Origin: Epilithonimonas caeni DSM 17710
Lineage (GTDB): Bacteria > Bacteroidota > Bacteroidia > Flavobacteriales > Weeksellaceae
Assembly (NCBI RefSeq): GCF_000426465.1
Contig: NZ_KE384528.1
Location: 239,698 to 303,697, forward strand
Length of the DNA stretch: 64,000 nucleotides
Reading direction: 5' to 3'
Shown one piece after another: positions 1 to 7,036 of the stretch. The notes beneath the pieces were generated by a model that saw nothing but the letters and a program-made list of their open reading frames with translations, ran no database searches and was not told the DNA's origin. Position 1 is the first letter of the stretch; each line of letters begins with the position of its first letter. Made by a program: the position numbers and the translations under genes.

Positions 1-2
1 AC

Positions 3-128
3 AATCCAATCTTGAATCAGGATGATGAAAATGCGAAACAATTCCGTCTTCAGATTTCTGATCTGGCTGGGAAAACAATTAAGAAAGGGCTTTCACTGCT
101 TGGAATTAATGTAGTGAACAGAATGTAG
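3..128 (+). CDS. C-terminal end of an unrecognised protein (5' truncated by window edge)
   Basis: An open frame enters from the left edge and stops with TAG, giving the last 41 residues of a protein that ends DLAGKTIKKGLSLLGINVV-NRM. A strong rho-independent terminator follows about 20 bases later, which supports this as the real end of a plus-strand gene. No conserved motif is visible in this short tail, so no function is given. The lysine-rich, hydrophobic ending could sit in an envelope protein, but that is only a guess. Confidence 0.6.
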   Translation, partial: NPILNQDDENAKQFRLQISDLAGKTIKKGLSLLGINVVNRM

Positions 129-149
129 AATCATTCGAAATATAAATTA

Positions 150-180
150 AAACTCTGCTTTTAGCAGAGTTTTTTGTTTT
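150..180 (+). terminator. Rho-independent terminator
   Basis: A 9-bp stem (AACTCTGCT / AGCAGAGTT) with a 3-base loop is followed by a T-rich run. It ends the partial gene at the left edge. Confidence 0.85.
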
Positions 181-222
181 TTGGAATTATAAAAAAATTG
201 TAATAAAGAAATAGACGTGAAC

Positions 223-252
223 AAAAAAACGCTCTGAAAATTCAGAGCGTTT
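223..252 (-). terminator. Terminator of tRNA-Gln
   Basis: A long perfect stem (AACGCTCTGAA paired with TTCAGAGCGTT) is followed on the minus strand by seven T's. It lies just downstream of the minus-strand tRNA-Gln. Confidence 0.8.
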
Positions 253-265
253 AAACTAAACTTTG

Positions 266-336
266 TAGACCCACAGGGATTCGAACCCCGACAGGCGGTA
301 CCAAAAACCGAAGTGCTACCGTTACACCATGGGTCT
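266..336 (-). tRNA. tRNA-Gln (anticodon TTG)
   Basis: Read on the minus strand, a perfect 7-bp acceptor stem (AGACCCA with TGGGTCT) encloses a D arm, an anticodon loop TTTTGGT with anticodon TTG, and a T arm with loop TTCGAAT. The discriminator base is A at 266. CCA is not encoded. The outermost anticodon-stem pair looks mismatched. The gene stands alone with its own terminator. Confidence 0.93.
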
Positions 337-436
337 GTCGTTTATTGTGGTGCAAATTTAGGGCTTTTTTTTTAACTTCCAAATTATTTGTGAAAAAAAA
401 TGCATAATTTTATAAAATAATTTTTCGCTCAACCTA

Positions 437-1564
437 ATGTTAATCGACCTTTCCAAAGCATTACCTATCAGCCAAACCTCGTCTAACAAATTTGAAACCA
501 AAGTTTTAGACTTCATAAAAGAATGGTTTTCGGGGTCCAAAACTGTGAAAATTCAGAGTTCTGGCTCAACCGGAATTCCGAAAGTTTTTGATATCGAAAA
601 ATCAAAAATGTTGAATTCGGCGGAAATGACCTGTGATTTTTTAGGCTTGAAAGAAGGAAATCTGGCTCTACTCTGTCTTCCGATTGAATATATCTCGGGA
701 AAAATGATGGTCGTAAGAAGTATTTCAAGAAAATTAAAACTTAAAATTGCGCCAACTTCTCTCAATCCTTTAGAAAAAATCAATGAAGAAATTGATTTCT
801 GTGCAATGACACCTTTGCAGGTTGAAAATTCTCTGGACAAAATTTATTTAATAAAAAATCTCATTATCGGAGGTGCATCAGTTTCTGAAACTTTAAAAAG
901 AAAGATTCAAGAATCTTTAAATAAAAAAGAAAAAGGCATCGAGAGCATCAGTCTGACAAATAATCCTCAAACTAAAATATTCGAGACTTACGGAATGAGC
1001 GAAACGCTTTCTCACATTGCATTGAAACAGATTTTCCCGAATCCGGAAGATTGGTTTACGGTTTTTGATGGTGTTGATGTTTCTCTGGATGAGAGAGGTT
1101 GTTTGAAAATATTGGCTCCAAAACTTAATTCAGACATTCTACAGACAAATGATCTGGTTGAAATCAATCACTTCGACTCCACTCAGTGTGACAGTAAAAA
1201 ACAATTCAGGTTTCTGGGAAGAATCGATAATGTAATTAATTCCGGTGGTGCAAAGATTTTCCCCGAAGAATTAGAAAAATTAGTCAAACAAAACATTCCG
1301 AATGAAGTTGTTTTCCTTGGAATTGAAGATGAAAAACTGGGACAAAAATTAATTTTGGTGATTGAAGATGCAAGATTCGAGACGCAAGGTTCAGCGAATG
1401 CTGATTTAAATCCCGAGTTACAAAATCTTAAATCTCAAATCTCAAATCTTAACTTCGAAAGGTCATTTCATAAACCAAAAGAAATTATTTTTGTTGAACA
1501 AATCCCAAGAACTCCGAACGGAAAAGTGAATCGTATGGAATTAAAGAAATTGACCAAAAACTAA
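437..1564 (+). CDS. menE: o-succinylbenzoate-CoA ligase (MenE-like AMP-binding enzyme)
   Basis: This 375-residue adenylate-forming enzyme should activate o-succinylbenzoate with ATP and CoA in menaquinone synthesis. Visible motifs are the phosphate loop SSGSTGIPK (about residues 41-49), the A5 motif FETYGMSET (about 183), the A7/A8 block FLGRIDNVINSGGAKIFPEELE in the last third, and PRTPNGKVNR with the catalytic lysine near the C-terminus. The size fits the short flavobacterial MenE form. Two dispersed-repeat sequences are read in frame: a half-site at 1171-1194 and heptamer repeats at about 1402-1450. The gene runs into arfB with a 1-base gap. The MenE role is inferred from family; another small acyl-CoA ligase is possible. 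Confidence 0.85.
   Translation: MLIDLSKALPISQTSSNKFETKVLDFIKEWFSGSKTVKIQSSGSTGIPKVFDIEKSKMLNSAEMTCDFLGLKEGNLALLCLPIEYISGKMMVVRSISRKLKLKIAPTSLNPLEKINEEIDFCAMTPLQVENSLDKIYLIKNLIIGGASVSETLKRKIQESLNKKEKGIESISLTNNPQTKIFETYGMSETLSHIALKQIFPNPEDWFTVFDGVDVSLDERGCLKILAPKLNSDILQTNDLVEINHFDSTQCDSKKQFRFLGRIDNVINSGGAKIFPEELEKLVKQNIPNEVVFLGIEDEKLGQKLILVIEDARFETQGSANADLNPELQNLKSQISNLNFERSFHKPKEIIFVEQIPRTPNGKVNRMELKKLTKN
1171..1194 (+). repeat. REP-like half-site read in frame inside menE
   Basis: The sequence CTTCGACTCCACTCAGTGTG followed by ACAG matches the family TTCGACTnCGCTCAGnnTGACA seen elsewhere in this window (13018, 14670, 39337). Here it codes for about residues 245-253 (HFDSTQCDS) of menE. Confidence 0.7.
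1402..1450 (+). repeat. Heptamer AAATCTC tandem repeat inside menE
   Basis: About three copies of the 7-base unit AAATCTC lie in frame and code for NLKSQISNL. They extend a linker between the A8 block and the C-terminal lysine motif. Seven bases times three keeps the reading frame. Confidence 0.7.
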
Positions 1565-1565
1565 A

Positions 1566-1958
1566 ATGAAAGATTTTTCTACCGAAATCAGTTACAAAAC
1601 GTCCCGCTCCTCCGGAGCTGGCGGACAAAACGTGAATAAGGTGGAAACGGCTGTGACGGGAATTTGGAATGTAATGGAAAGCCAATTTTTCTCTTTTGAT
1701 GAAAAGCTGAGAATCTCGGAAAAACTGAAAAACAGAATCAATTCTGAAGGTCTTCTTCAAATGACTTCATCTGAGAGCAGAACTCAGCTTCAAAACAAAA
1801 AAATCGTGACTGAGAAAATGCTGGTACTGGTTGAAAAATCACTATTTGTTCCAAAGAAACGACTTGCTACAAAACCCTCAAAAGGTCAAATCCAAAAACG
1901 TATCGACAACAAAAAGAAATTGTCCGAGAAGAAAGAGAATCGAAAATTCAGGTTTTAA
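1566..1958 (+). CDS. arfB: Alternative ribosome-rescue peptidyl-tRNA hydrolase ArfB
   Basis: This 130-residue protein is a release-factor-like hydrolase that frees stalled ribosomes lacking a stop codon. The GGQ motif lies in SGAGGQNVNKVETA (about residues 17-30), as in class I release factors. The C-terminal 30 residues are a basic, unstructured tail (KPSKGQIQKRIDNKKKLSEK) of the type that enters the empty mRNA channel. There is no codon-recognition domain, and the length is typical for ArfB/YaeJ. It starts one base after the menE stop, so the two are probably co-transcribed. Its 3' end overlaps the convergent DUF922 gene by 11 bases. Confidence 0.92.
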   Translation: MKDFSTEISYKTSRSSGAGGQNVNKVETAVTGIWNVMESQFFSFDEKLRISEKLKNRINSEGLLQMTSSESRTQLQNKKIVTEKMLVLVEKSLFVPKKRLATKPSKGQIQKRIDNKKKLSEKKENRKFRF

Positions 1959-2475
1959 AATCCGAAAGATTTTCTATTTCCTGATTGATTTTCTGAGTAT
2001 ATTCATATTGTTTGTCACGAATTCTTCCGTGATTGGTTACCGTTTCATAATCCTGTTGGTAATCCTTGTAATCATCATAAACATCCGTGTAAACCTTTTG
2101 AAGCGTTTTGGCATCCATTGTCTTATTACTGATTACTTTCCTGAATCTCCTCGCAAACAATTCAGCAATATCAAAATGACTTTGCTCGTGCATTAGAACC
2201 AGATCCGTTTTGTGGTCACTATGCGCCCAAGACTTAGAAGGCACAAAAAAGGATTCTATCTTAACTTCTTTGGACGTGAACTTTTTGGTTGGACTGTTCA
2301 ATAAATAGGAGATTCCACAAAAGGTTGTCGCTGCGGCATTGGAGGTATTAGATTGCGTTTTCGATTGAAAGTCTTCCCAAACAAGTTTTCGGTTTGCGTT
2401 CCAAAAAATCTTATCCTGAGCTTTTGCCAAACCAATGATAAACAGAAAAATAAATACTAAAAATGGTCGTAACAT
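1948..2475 (-). CDS. Secreted DUF922 protein, probable zinc protease fold
   Basis: The 175-residue product has a signal peptide (MLRPFLVFIFLFIIGLAKAQ) and a DUF922-like body. The stretch LMHEQSHFDIAELFARR contains an HExxH-type site (HEQSH), which suggests a zinc-dependent peptidase exported to the periplasm or surface. The C-terminal part is rich in Tyr, Asp and Lys. It is convergent with arfB, overlapping by 11 bases, and stands alone on the minus strand. Peptidase activity is inferred from the motif; the substrate is unknown. Confidence 0.75.
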   Translation of the reverse strand: MLRPFLVFIFLFIIGLAKAQDKIFWNANRKLVWEDFQSKTQSNTSNAAATTFCGISYLLNSPTKKFTSKEVKIESFFVPSKSWAHSDHKTDLVLMHEQSHFDIAELFARRFRKVISNKTMDAKTLQKVYTDVYDDYKDYQQDYETVTNHGRIRDKQYEYTQKINQEIENLSDFKT

Positions 2476-2554
2476 ATCTGTTAGATGTTTTTTTTCAATA
2501 AATGTTAATTTATTTCCACAAAACTTGTACTTTTACCTCCCTGCATTTTAAAAA

Positions 2555-3034
2555 ATGGAAAAAGAGATAAAGATCAACTTTGAAGTCATCCCGAGTTACG
2601 AAGAGCTCAACGATATAGAAAAAACACTATTTGATAAAGCCAAAACCATTCGAGAACAAGCCTACGCACCTTACTCTCATTTTCTTGTTGGTTGTGCGCT
2701 TCTTCTGGAAAATGGCGAAATAATTACAGGAAGTAATCAAGAAAACGCCGCCTATCCTTCCGGGTTGTGTGCAGAGAGAACGACCATTTTTTGGACTTCT
2801 GCGAATTATCCGGATGTAAAGATCAAAAAAATATTTGTGATTGGCGGACCGGAAAATGATTTAAGTTCTGTTCCAATTCCACCTTGTGGCAGCTGCAGAC
2901 AATCGATTCTGGAATATGAGGCTAAGCAAAAAGACAAGATTGAAATCTATTTTGCAGCACCAAACGGAGAGATCATCAAAACAAAATCTATCAGAGACCT
3001 GCTACCTTTCTCTTTTGACGGAAGCTTCCTATAA
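2555..3034 (+). CDS. cdd: Cytidine deaminase
   Basis: This 159-residue enzyme deaminates cytidine and deoxycytidine to uridine in pyrimidine salvage. The zinc site is clear: CAERTTIF (about residues 73-80, zinc cysteine and catalytic glutamate) and PPCGSCRQ (about 110-117, two zinc cysteines). The substrate-binding stretch YAPYSHFLVGCALL and NQENAAYPSG lie upstream, as in tetrameric bacterial Cdd. It is divergent from the DUF922 gene and followed by a repeat-rich gap rather than a clear terminator. Confidence 0.95.
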   Translation: MEKEIKINFEVIPSYEELNDIEKTLFDKAKTIREQAYAPYSHFLVGCALLLENGEIITGSNQENAAYPSGLCAERTTIFWTSANYPDVKIKKIFVIGGPENDLSSVPIPPCGSCRQSILEYEAKQKDKIEIYFAAPNGEIIKTKSIRDLLPFSFDGSFL

Positions 3035-3077
3035 TTTTTAGGAGCAAGACGATCGGTCTGTCGATTGACGTTTCCAG

Positions 3078-3180
3078 CCTGCTGTCCACTATATCTTTTT
3101 TGTTTTTCACACGTTCTGTCATTCCGAACAGCATGAGGAATCTAAAAAAACAAAAAAGGATGCCGTTCCCATCAGGGCTA
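3078..3180 (-). repeat. Composite dispersed element, copy A, with nested REP
   Basis: Left end CCTGCTGTCCACTATATC plus a T run and right end AAAAAAGGATGCCGTTCCCA match, in inverted orientation, the ends of the element at 44722-44822. The middle carries a nested REP-like sequence (GTCATTCCGAACAGCATGAG then GAATCT, about 3118-3142). Read on the minus strand it would encode SPDGNGILF, the same peptide as copy B, which reflects DNA identity and not a gene. Confidence 0.7.
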
Positions 3181-3230
3181 TGTTGAGGCTTTGTATTTCT
3201 TTTCAACAATTAAAACTTTGATTATTAAAA

Positions 3231-3302
3231 TCTCGCAGATTGAGCAAATTATGCGGATTTTACATCAAAAAAACATCTGTGAAATTAGCCTAATCTGCGA
3301 GA
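3231..3302. repeat. Palindromic repeat with TCTCGCAGATT ends
   Basis: A perfect 11-base inverted repeat (TCTCGCAGATT at 3231 and AATCTGCGAGA at 3292) flanks related internal words (GCGGATTTTAC, ATCTGTGAAATTAG). The arrangement resembles intergenic repeats of flavobacteria. Confidence 0.6.
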
Positions 3303-3353
3303 ATAATAATTTTCTCTGATAATCTTTTATTTAAACAAGAACATAATAAAATC

Positions 3354-3383
3354 GAAAAACCCATTCAAAATCTGAATGGGCTT
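3354..3383 (-). terminator. Bidirectional terminator
   Basis: The stem CCCATTCA / TGAATGGG with a 5-base loop has T-rich tails on both strands. It most likely ends the minus-strand FG-GAP gene. Confidence 0.7.
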
Positions 3384-3423
3384 TTCTTTTTAAAATGTAG
3401 ATATGGATATGAAAATTTGGTTA

Positions 3424-5154
3424 TTAGTTTTTAATCACTTTCTGAATAGTTTTCTTACCATTTTCCAATTGAAGCTCTACAACATAAACACCTTTCTCCA
3501 AATGTGAGAAATCAATTGTAGAATCTGATGTCAGCTTTGCATTCACGCTTTGTCCTGCAAGATTATAAACTTTGTGTGTGTTGATTTTGCTTGTAGATTT
3601 TACATTCAAGACATCTTTTACAGGATTTGGATAGATAGAAACTGTTGTATTTTTAACATCTGCAACACCTAAAACCGTTAATTCCTTTTCCTGAGATTTA
3701 TCCGAATATTTTTTAGAGGCATCTACAGATCTTACGCTCCAGAAAATTTTAGAAGGTAAATTAGTTTTATCAAGATACCAGTTTTTTGTTGTTACAATAT
3801 ATTTTGTGATGTCAGTTTTTCCGGCTTCGGAACCAACACTCAATTCGTATTGAAGAGAATTTTCCGGTGTTTTATCATCCGTTGCTCCAGACCAAGTGAA
3901 TCTGACTTTACCGTCACTATCTGTTGCAGTTAAGATGGTTGGTGCATTTGGTTTTTGATTGGTAACCGTCGTTTTATTTTTGAATAATTTGGTGTAGGGC
4001 ATCAAGTCTGGGTCATCCCAATCAAAACCGTTAGCGAGAATATCAAGATTTCCGTCATTATCATAATCAAAGACAGCCACAGTTCCTTTACTTCCCAGAT
4101 TGTAAAGATTTGTATTCTCATTTTTTTCAAATTTCTGAAGTTGAGGATTATAAAGGAAAACTTTACTATAACCGTCGTAATTATCATCATCACCAATTAC
4201 AACAAAATCATAGTATCCATCATTGTTTAAGTCTCCAACTTCTATTCCACCATCAGATAAACCTTCACCTTCAATTTTATTTTCGGTAAAGTTTCCTTGC
4301 CCATCATTGATAAATACAGCGAGGTAAGCATCATAATTTTCATTCTGAGCCGAAACTACAAAATCCTGAAAACCATCACCATTGAAATCTGCGAAAGCCA
4401 TTTTGCTGCTACTTACTGCAGGAAGTTCTGATTTCTTTATCAAGGTTCCATTTTCATTGATATAAACAGAGAAAGTTCCTTCATAATCGGCATTAAATCC
4501 ATTAACGATCAAGTCTAATTCGTTATCATTATTGATATCAATGACTTTAAAACTTCCGTTTTGTGTTCCTGCCGCCCAGGCTTCATTTTTTTGAAAACCT
4601 TGTGAACTATTAAGATATAAATCCAAATCATGAGCAAAACCTACCCCTTCAATATACTGGGTTCCATTAATTGCATAATCCTGTTTACCATCATGATTGA
4701 AATCGAAAACATCTAAACCTCCATAGATTTTCCCGGCTGCATTGTCAACCAAAGTGAAGCCAGAACCTGTATTTTTCCATCTGTACTGCTGATAATTCAC
4801 AATATCATTATAACTTAAACCGGTTGTGATAACGTCTAGAAGCCCGTCGTTATCAAAATCGATAAATTTAACATCACTCAAGTGAACCGAGTTTTCTCCA
4901 AATTCCTGAACGGAAGAGAAAGTTCCATTGCTATTTTTGTAAAGACTATTGGAAGTTGAATCCACATTAGTATCTTCGTCAGAATCTATCGCTCCTGTGA
5001 AGAATATATCCTGAAATCCATCGTTATCAACATCTGCAACTGCCGCAGCGGAATAGAAATAATTTTTAAGATTGGGCTGAGAGATTTCTTCAAAACTTTG
5101 TGCTTGGCTAATGATGGCAGATAAGAAGAAGAGAGAAACGTAAAACTTTTTCAT
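3424..5154 (-). CDS. Secreted FG-GAP/VCBS repeat protein with T9SS sorting domain
   Basis: This 576-residue protein has a signal peptide (MKKFYVSLFFLSAIISQAQS) and at least seven FG-GAP/VCBS repeats, each with a calcium-binding loop such as DVDNDGFQDIFF, DFDNDGLLDVIT, DFNHDGKQDYAI and DYDNDGNLDILA. The repeats should fold as a beta-propeller. A fibronectin-III-like stretch follows (KPNAPTILTATDSDGKVRFTW). The end is a type A T9SS sorting domain (VSIYPNPVKDVLNV ... LEKGVYVVELQLENGK). It is probably exported across the outer membrane and held on the surface. The ligand is unknown. A promoter lies just upstream at 5190-5216. Confidence 0.85.
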   Translation of the reverse strand: MKKFYVSLFFLSAIISQAQSFEEISQPNLKNYFYSAAAVADVDNDGFQDIFFTGAIDSDEDTNVDSTSNSLYKNSNGTFSSVQEFGENSVHLSDVKFIDFDNDGLLDVITTGLSYNDIVNYQQYRWKNTGSGFTLVDNAAGKIYGGLDVFDFNHDGKQDYAINGTQYIEGVGFAHDLDLYLNSSQGFQKNEAWAAGTQNGSFKVIDINNDNELDLIVNGFNADYEGTFSVYINENGTLIKKSELPAVSSSKMAFADFNGDGFQDFVVSAQNENYDAYLAVFINDGQGNFTENKIEGEGLSDGGIEVGDLNNDGYYDFVVIGDDDNYDGYSKVFLYNPQLQKFEKNENTNLYNLGSKGTVAVFDYDNDGNLDILANGFDWDDPDLMPYTKLFKNKTTVTNQKPNAPTILTATDSDGKVRFTWSGATDDKTPENSLQYELSVGSEAGKTDITKYIVTTKNWYLDKTNLPSKIFWSVRSVDASKKYSDKSQEKELTVLGVADVKNTTVSIYPNPVKDVLNVKSTSKINTHKVYNLAGQSVNAKLTSDSTIDFSHLEKGVYVVELQLENGKKTIQKVIKN

Positions 5155-5189
5155 AATAATTTTATTTAGAATAATTAAAAATTACTTCG

Positions 5190-5216
5190 CAAAAGTATAG
5201 ACTTCTTCTTGCCAAA
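5190..5216 (-). promoter_or_regulatory. Bacteroidota-type promoter of the FG-GAP gene
   Basis: On the minus strand TTTG (5213-5216) is followed after about 15 bases by TACTTTTG (5190-5197), matching the -7 consensus TAnnTTTG. The implied transcript starts about 28 bases before the ATG at 5154. Spacing is slightly shorter than the usual 17-23. Confidence 0.5.
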
Positions 5217-5282
5217 AAGTATTTTGGAATATGATATTTATCTTGTTTTGGAGAAAATTAACTTGGGTTCAGAAAATGAGAA

Positions 5283-6389
5283 TTATGAAATTTCAAAAAT
5301 TCTACTTTCCTCGTTGATGCGTCTTACAACGTTTTCTGTTCGTTCTTTGTGTGTGTCCGTAATGAAAATCTGTCCGAAACTTTCCTTATTTACCAATTCA
5401 ATTAATTGAGAAACTCTCGTGTCATCCAGCTTATCAAAAATATCGTCTAAAAGGAGAATCGGGGACTTTCCGGTCAATTCTTTGATCCGGTTGATTTGAG
5501 CAAGCTTTAAAGAAATTAAAAATGATTTCTGTTGACCCTGTGAGCCTATTTTCTTGATTGAATTCCCATTCATTTCGAAAATCAAATCGTCTTTATGAGT
5601 TCCTTTGGAAGTGTAGGTCAAAGCTCTGTCTTTATCAATAGAGTTTGATAAAAGTTCTTTAAAACTACTGTCAAAAAGATGAGATTCATAAATGACATTC
5701 ACGATTTCCTTTCCACCGGAAATGATTTGGTAAAAATGTTGAACGATTGGATTCAGTTTTTCAACAAAGTCTTTTCTCTTCTCAAAAATCCTTGTTCCGA
5801 AGTTGGAAATAGGGTGATCATAGATCTCCAAAGAATCTTTGTCAAAAGTTCTGTTTTTGGCAAAATATTTCAGTAATGCATTTCTTTGCTGTATTGTCTT
5901 CTGATACTGAATCAAATCAAAAAGATAAGAAGAATCGGTCTGGGAAATCATCGCGTCCAGAAACTTTCTTCGGCTTTCTCCCGAATCAGATATCAAATTG
6001 GAATCATAAGGCGAAATCATCACACTTGGCAAATAACCGATATGGTCTGCTAATCTGTCGTAAGATTTATCATTTTTCTTAATGACTTTTTTAGATTCTT
6101 TTGGCTGAAGGATTTTAATAATGTCTTCTTTTTCTTCATTTTGAATTTCGGCTTCTATTGCAAAAAAGTCTGTCACATTGAGCGGAGTTGAAGTGTCATC
6201 AATCCTGATATTGTTAAGGTCAGAATTTCCAAGGAAACTTTTGCCAACAGACAAATAGTGAAGCGCATCCAGAATATTGGTCTTCCCTACTCCATTGTTA
6301 CCCACAAAACAATTGATTTGAGGTGAAAAATCAAAAGATTGTTCCGAGTGATTTTTGAAATTGATGAGCGAAAGTTTGTTGATAATCAT
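5283..6389 (-). CDS. recF: DNA replication/repair protein RecF
   Basis: This 368-residue SMC-like ATPase loads RecA-mediated repair at gapped DNA. It shows Walker A VGNNGVGKTNILDAL (about residues 29-43), the ABC signature region GSQGQQKSFLISLKLAQ (about 283-299) and Walker B ILLLDDIFDKLDD (about 315-327). The length is normal. Its ATG overlaps the stop of the upstream toxin gene by 4 bases (ATGA), so translation is probably coupled to the toxin. It is not next to dnaA, dnaN or gyrB here. Confidence 0.95.
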   Translation of the reverse strand: MIINKLSLINFKNHSEQSFDFSPQINCFVGNNGVGKTNILDALHYLSVGKSFLGNSDLNNIRIDDTSTPLNVTDFFAIEAEIQNEEKEDIIKILQPKESKKVIKKNDKSYDRLADHIGYLPSVMISPYDSNLISDSGESRRKFLDAMISQTDSSYLFDLIQYQKTIQQRNALLKYFAKNRTFDKDSLEIYDHPISNFGTRIFEKRKDFVEKLNPIVQHFYQIISGGKEIVNVIYESHLFDSSFKELLSNSIDKDRALTYTSKGTHKDDLIFEMNGNSIKKIGSQGQQKSFLISLKLAQINRIKELTGKSPILLLDDIFDKLDDTRVSQLIELVNKESFGQIFITDTHKERTENVVRRINEESRIFEIS

Positions 6390-6694
6390 AATCCTAAAAA
6401 ATTTTTGAGTGTTTCAGGATTTTGATGGTTTTCCCAAAATGAAATAATTGAAATAGTTTCTTTTTCTATATTGTAAATCAAACTATAATTTTTGAAAACC
6501 AACATTCTGGTAGTATCATTGATAGTTTTTTTACCAGAGAATGGTTGAATTTTTAATTGATCTGTTTTTTCTTTAATTGTGATTCTTAGTTTTTGAGAAT
6601 AAGATTTACTTTTATTTCTATTATTCCAATATTCAAAAATTTCATCTCTTTGTTTTTTTGCAAAATGAGTCCATTCAACCTTTAACCCAGCCAT
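6386..6694 (-). CDS. RelE/ParE family toxin
   Basis: This 102-residue basic protein has the RelE/ParE plan: VEWTHFAKKQRDEIFEYWNN with an N-terminal helical hairpin, a middle lysine-rich segment, GKKTINDTTRMLVFKNYSLIYNIE as the central strands, and an ending with ISIISFWENHQNPETL. The pattern favours ParE-like or ribosome-dependent RelE toxins. It overlaps the upstream antitoxin gene by 13 bases and recF by 4, so the three form one tightly packed cluster. The exact target (gyrase or mRNA) cannot be told from sequence alone. Confidence 0.85.
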   Translation of the reverse strand: MAGLKVEWTHFAKKQRDEIFEYWNNRNKSKSYSQKLRITIKEKTDQLKIQPFSGKKTINDTTRMLVFKNYSLIYNIEKETISIISFWENHQNPETLKNFLGL

Positions 6695-6996
6695 TCTTCA
6701 TCCATTTTGTCCATTTCTTCTTCCGAATAAACTCTACCATTTTTCACATCATCCATTCCTCGTTCTATCATTTTCATTACATAATCTGGAAGAATGATTT
6801 CCTCTTCTTTAAAATATGCTTCAACTTCTTCTTCCGTCATTGGTTTTTCAGATTCGTAAATGGATGGAGATTCTGAAATAATATTGGGAGATTTTGATTC
6901 AAAATTTTTGAGGAAAGCGGATAACAAATAATAATTATCGGATTCACAGATTTTCTGAATCAGTTTTATTTTAATGTCATTTATATTTTCCATCAC
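6682..6996 (-). CDS. Antitoxin partner of the RelE/ParE toxin
   Basis: This 104-residue acidic protein lies directly upstream of and overlaps the toxin, the usual antitoxin position. It begins MMENINDIKIKLIQKICESD and contains KNFESKSPNI, like antitoxins that pair with flavobacterial RelE/ParE toxins. Its C-terminal half is very acidic (EKPMTEEEVEAYFKEEEI, SEEEMDKMDEEW), suited to wrapping the basic toxin. No clear DNA-binding motif stands out. Either of the first two ATGs could be the start. Confidence 0.75.
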   Translation of the reverse strand: MMENINDIKIKLIQKICESDNYYLLSAFLKNFESKSPNIISESPSIYESEKPMTEEEVEAYFKEEEIILPDYVMKMIERGMDDVKNGRVYSEEEMDKMDEEWLG

Positions 6997-7036
6997 TCAA
7001 AAATTTCAGTAAAGATAAAACTAAATAACAAGAAAA

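Larger units (their letters stand above)
3035..3423. other. Gene-free, repeat-filled gap
   Basis: This 389-base gap holds no credible gene. It contains a composite dispersed element (3078-3180), a palindromic repeat (3231-3302) and a hairpin terminator (3354-3383). Short open frames here are by-products of the repeats. Confidence 0.7.

Noticed and set aside
2991-3209. Minus-strand open frame containing SPDGNGILF
   Set aside because: It lies over the composite repeat and shares its peptide only because copies of the repeat share DNA; no start signal or protein family.
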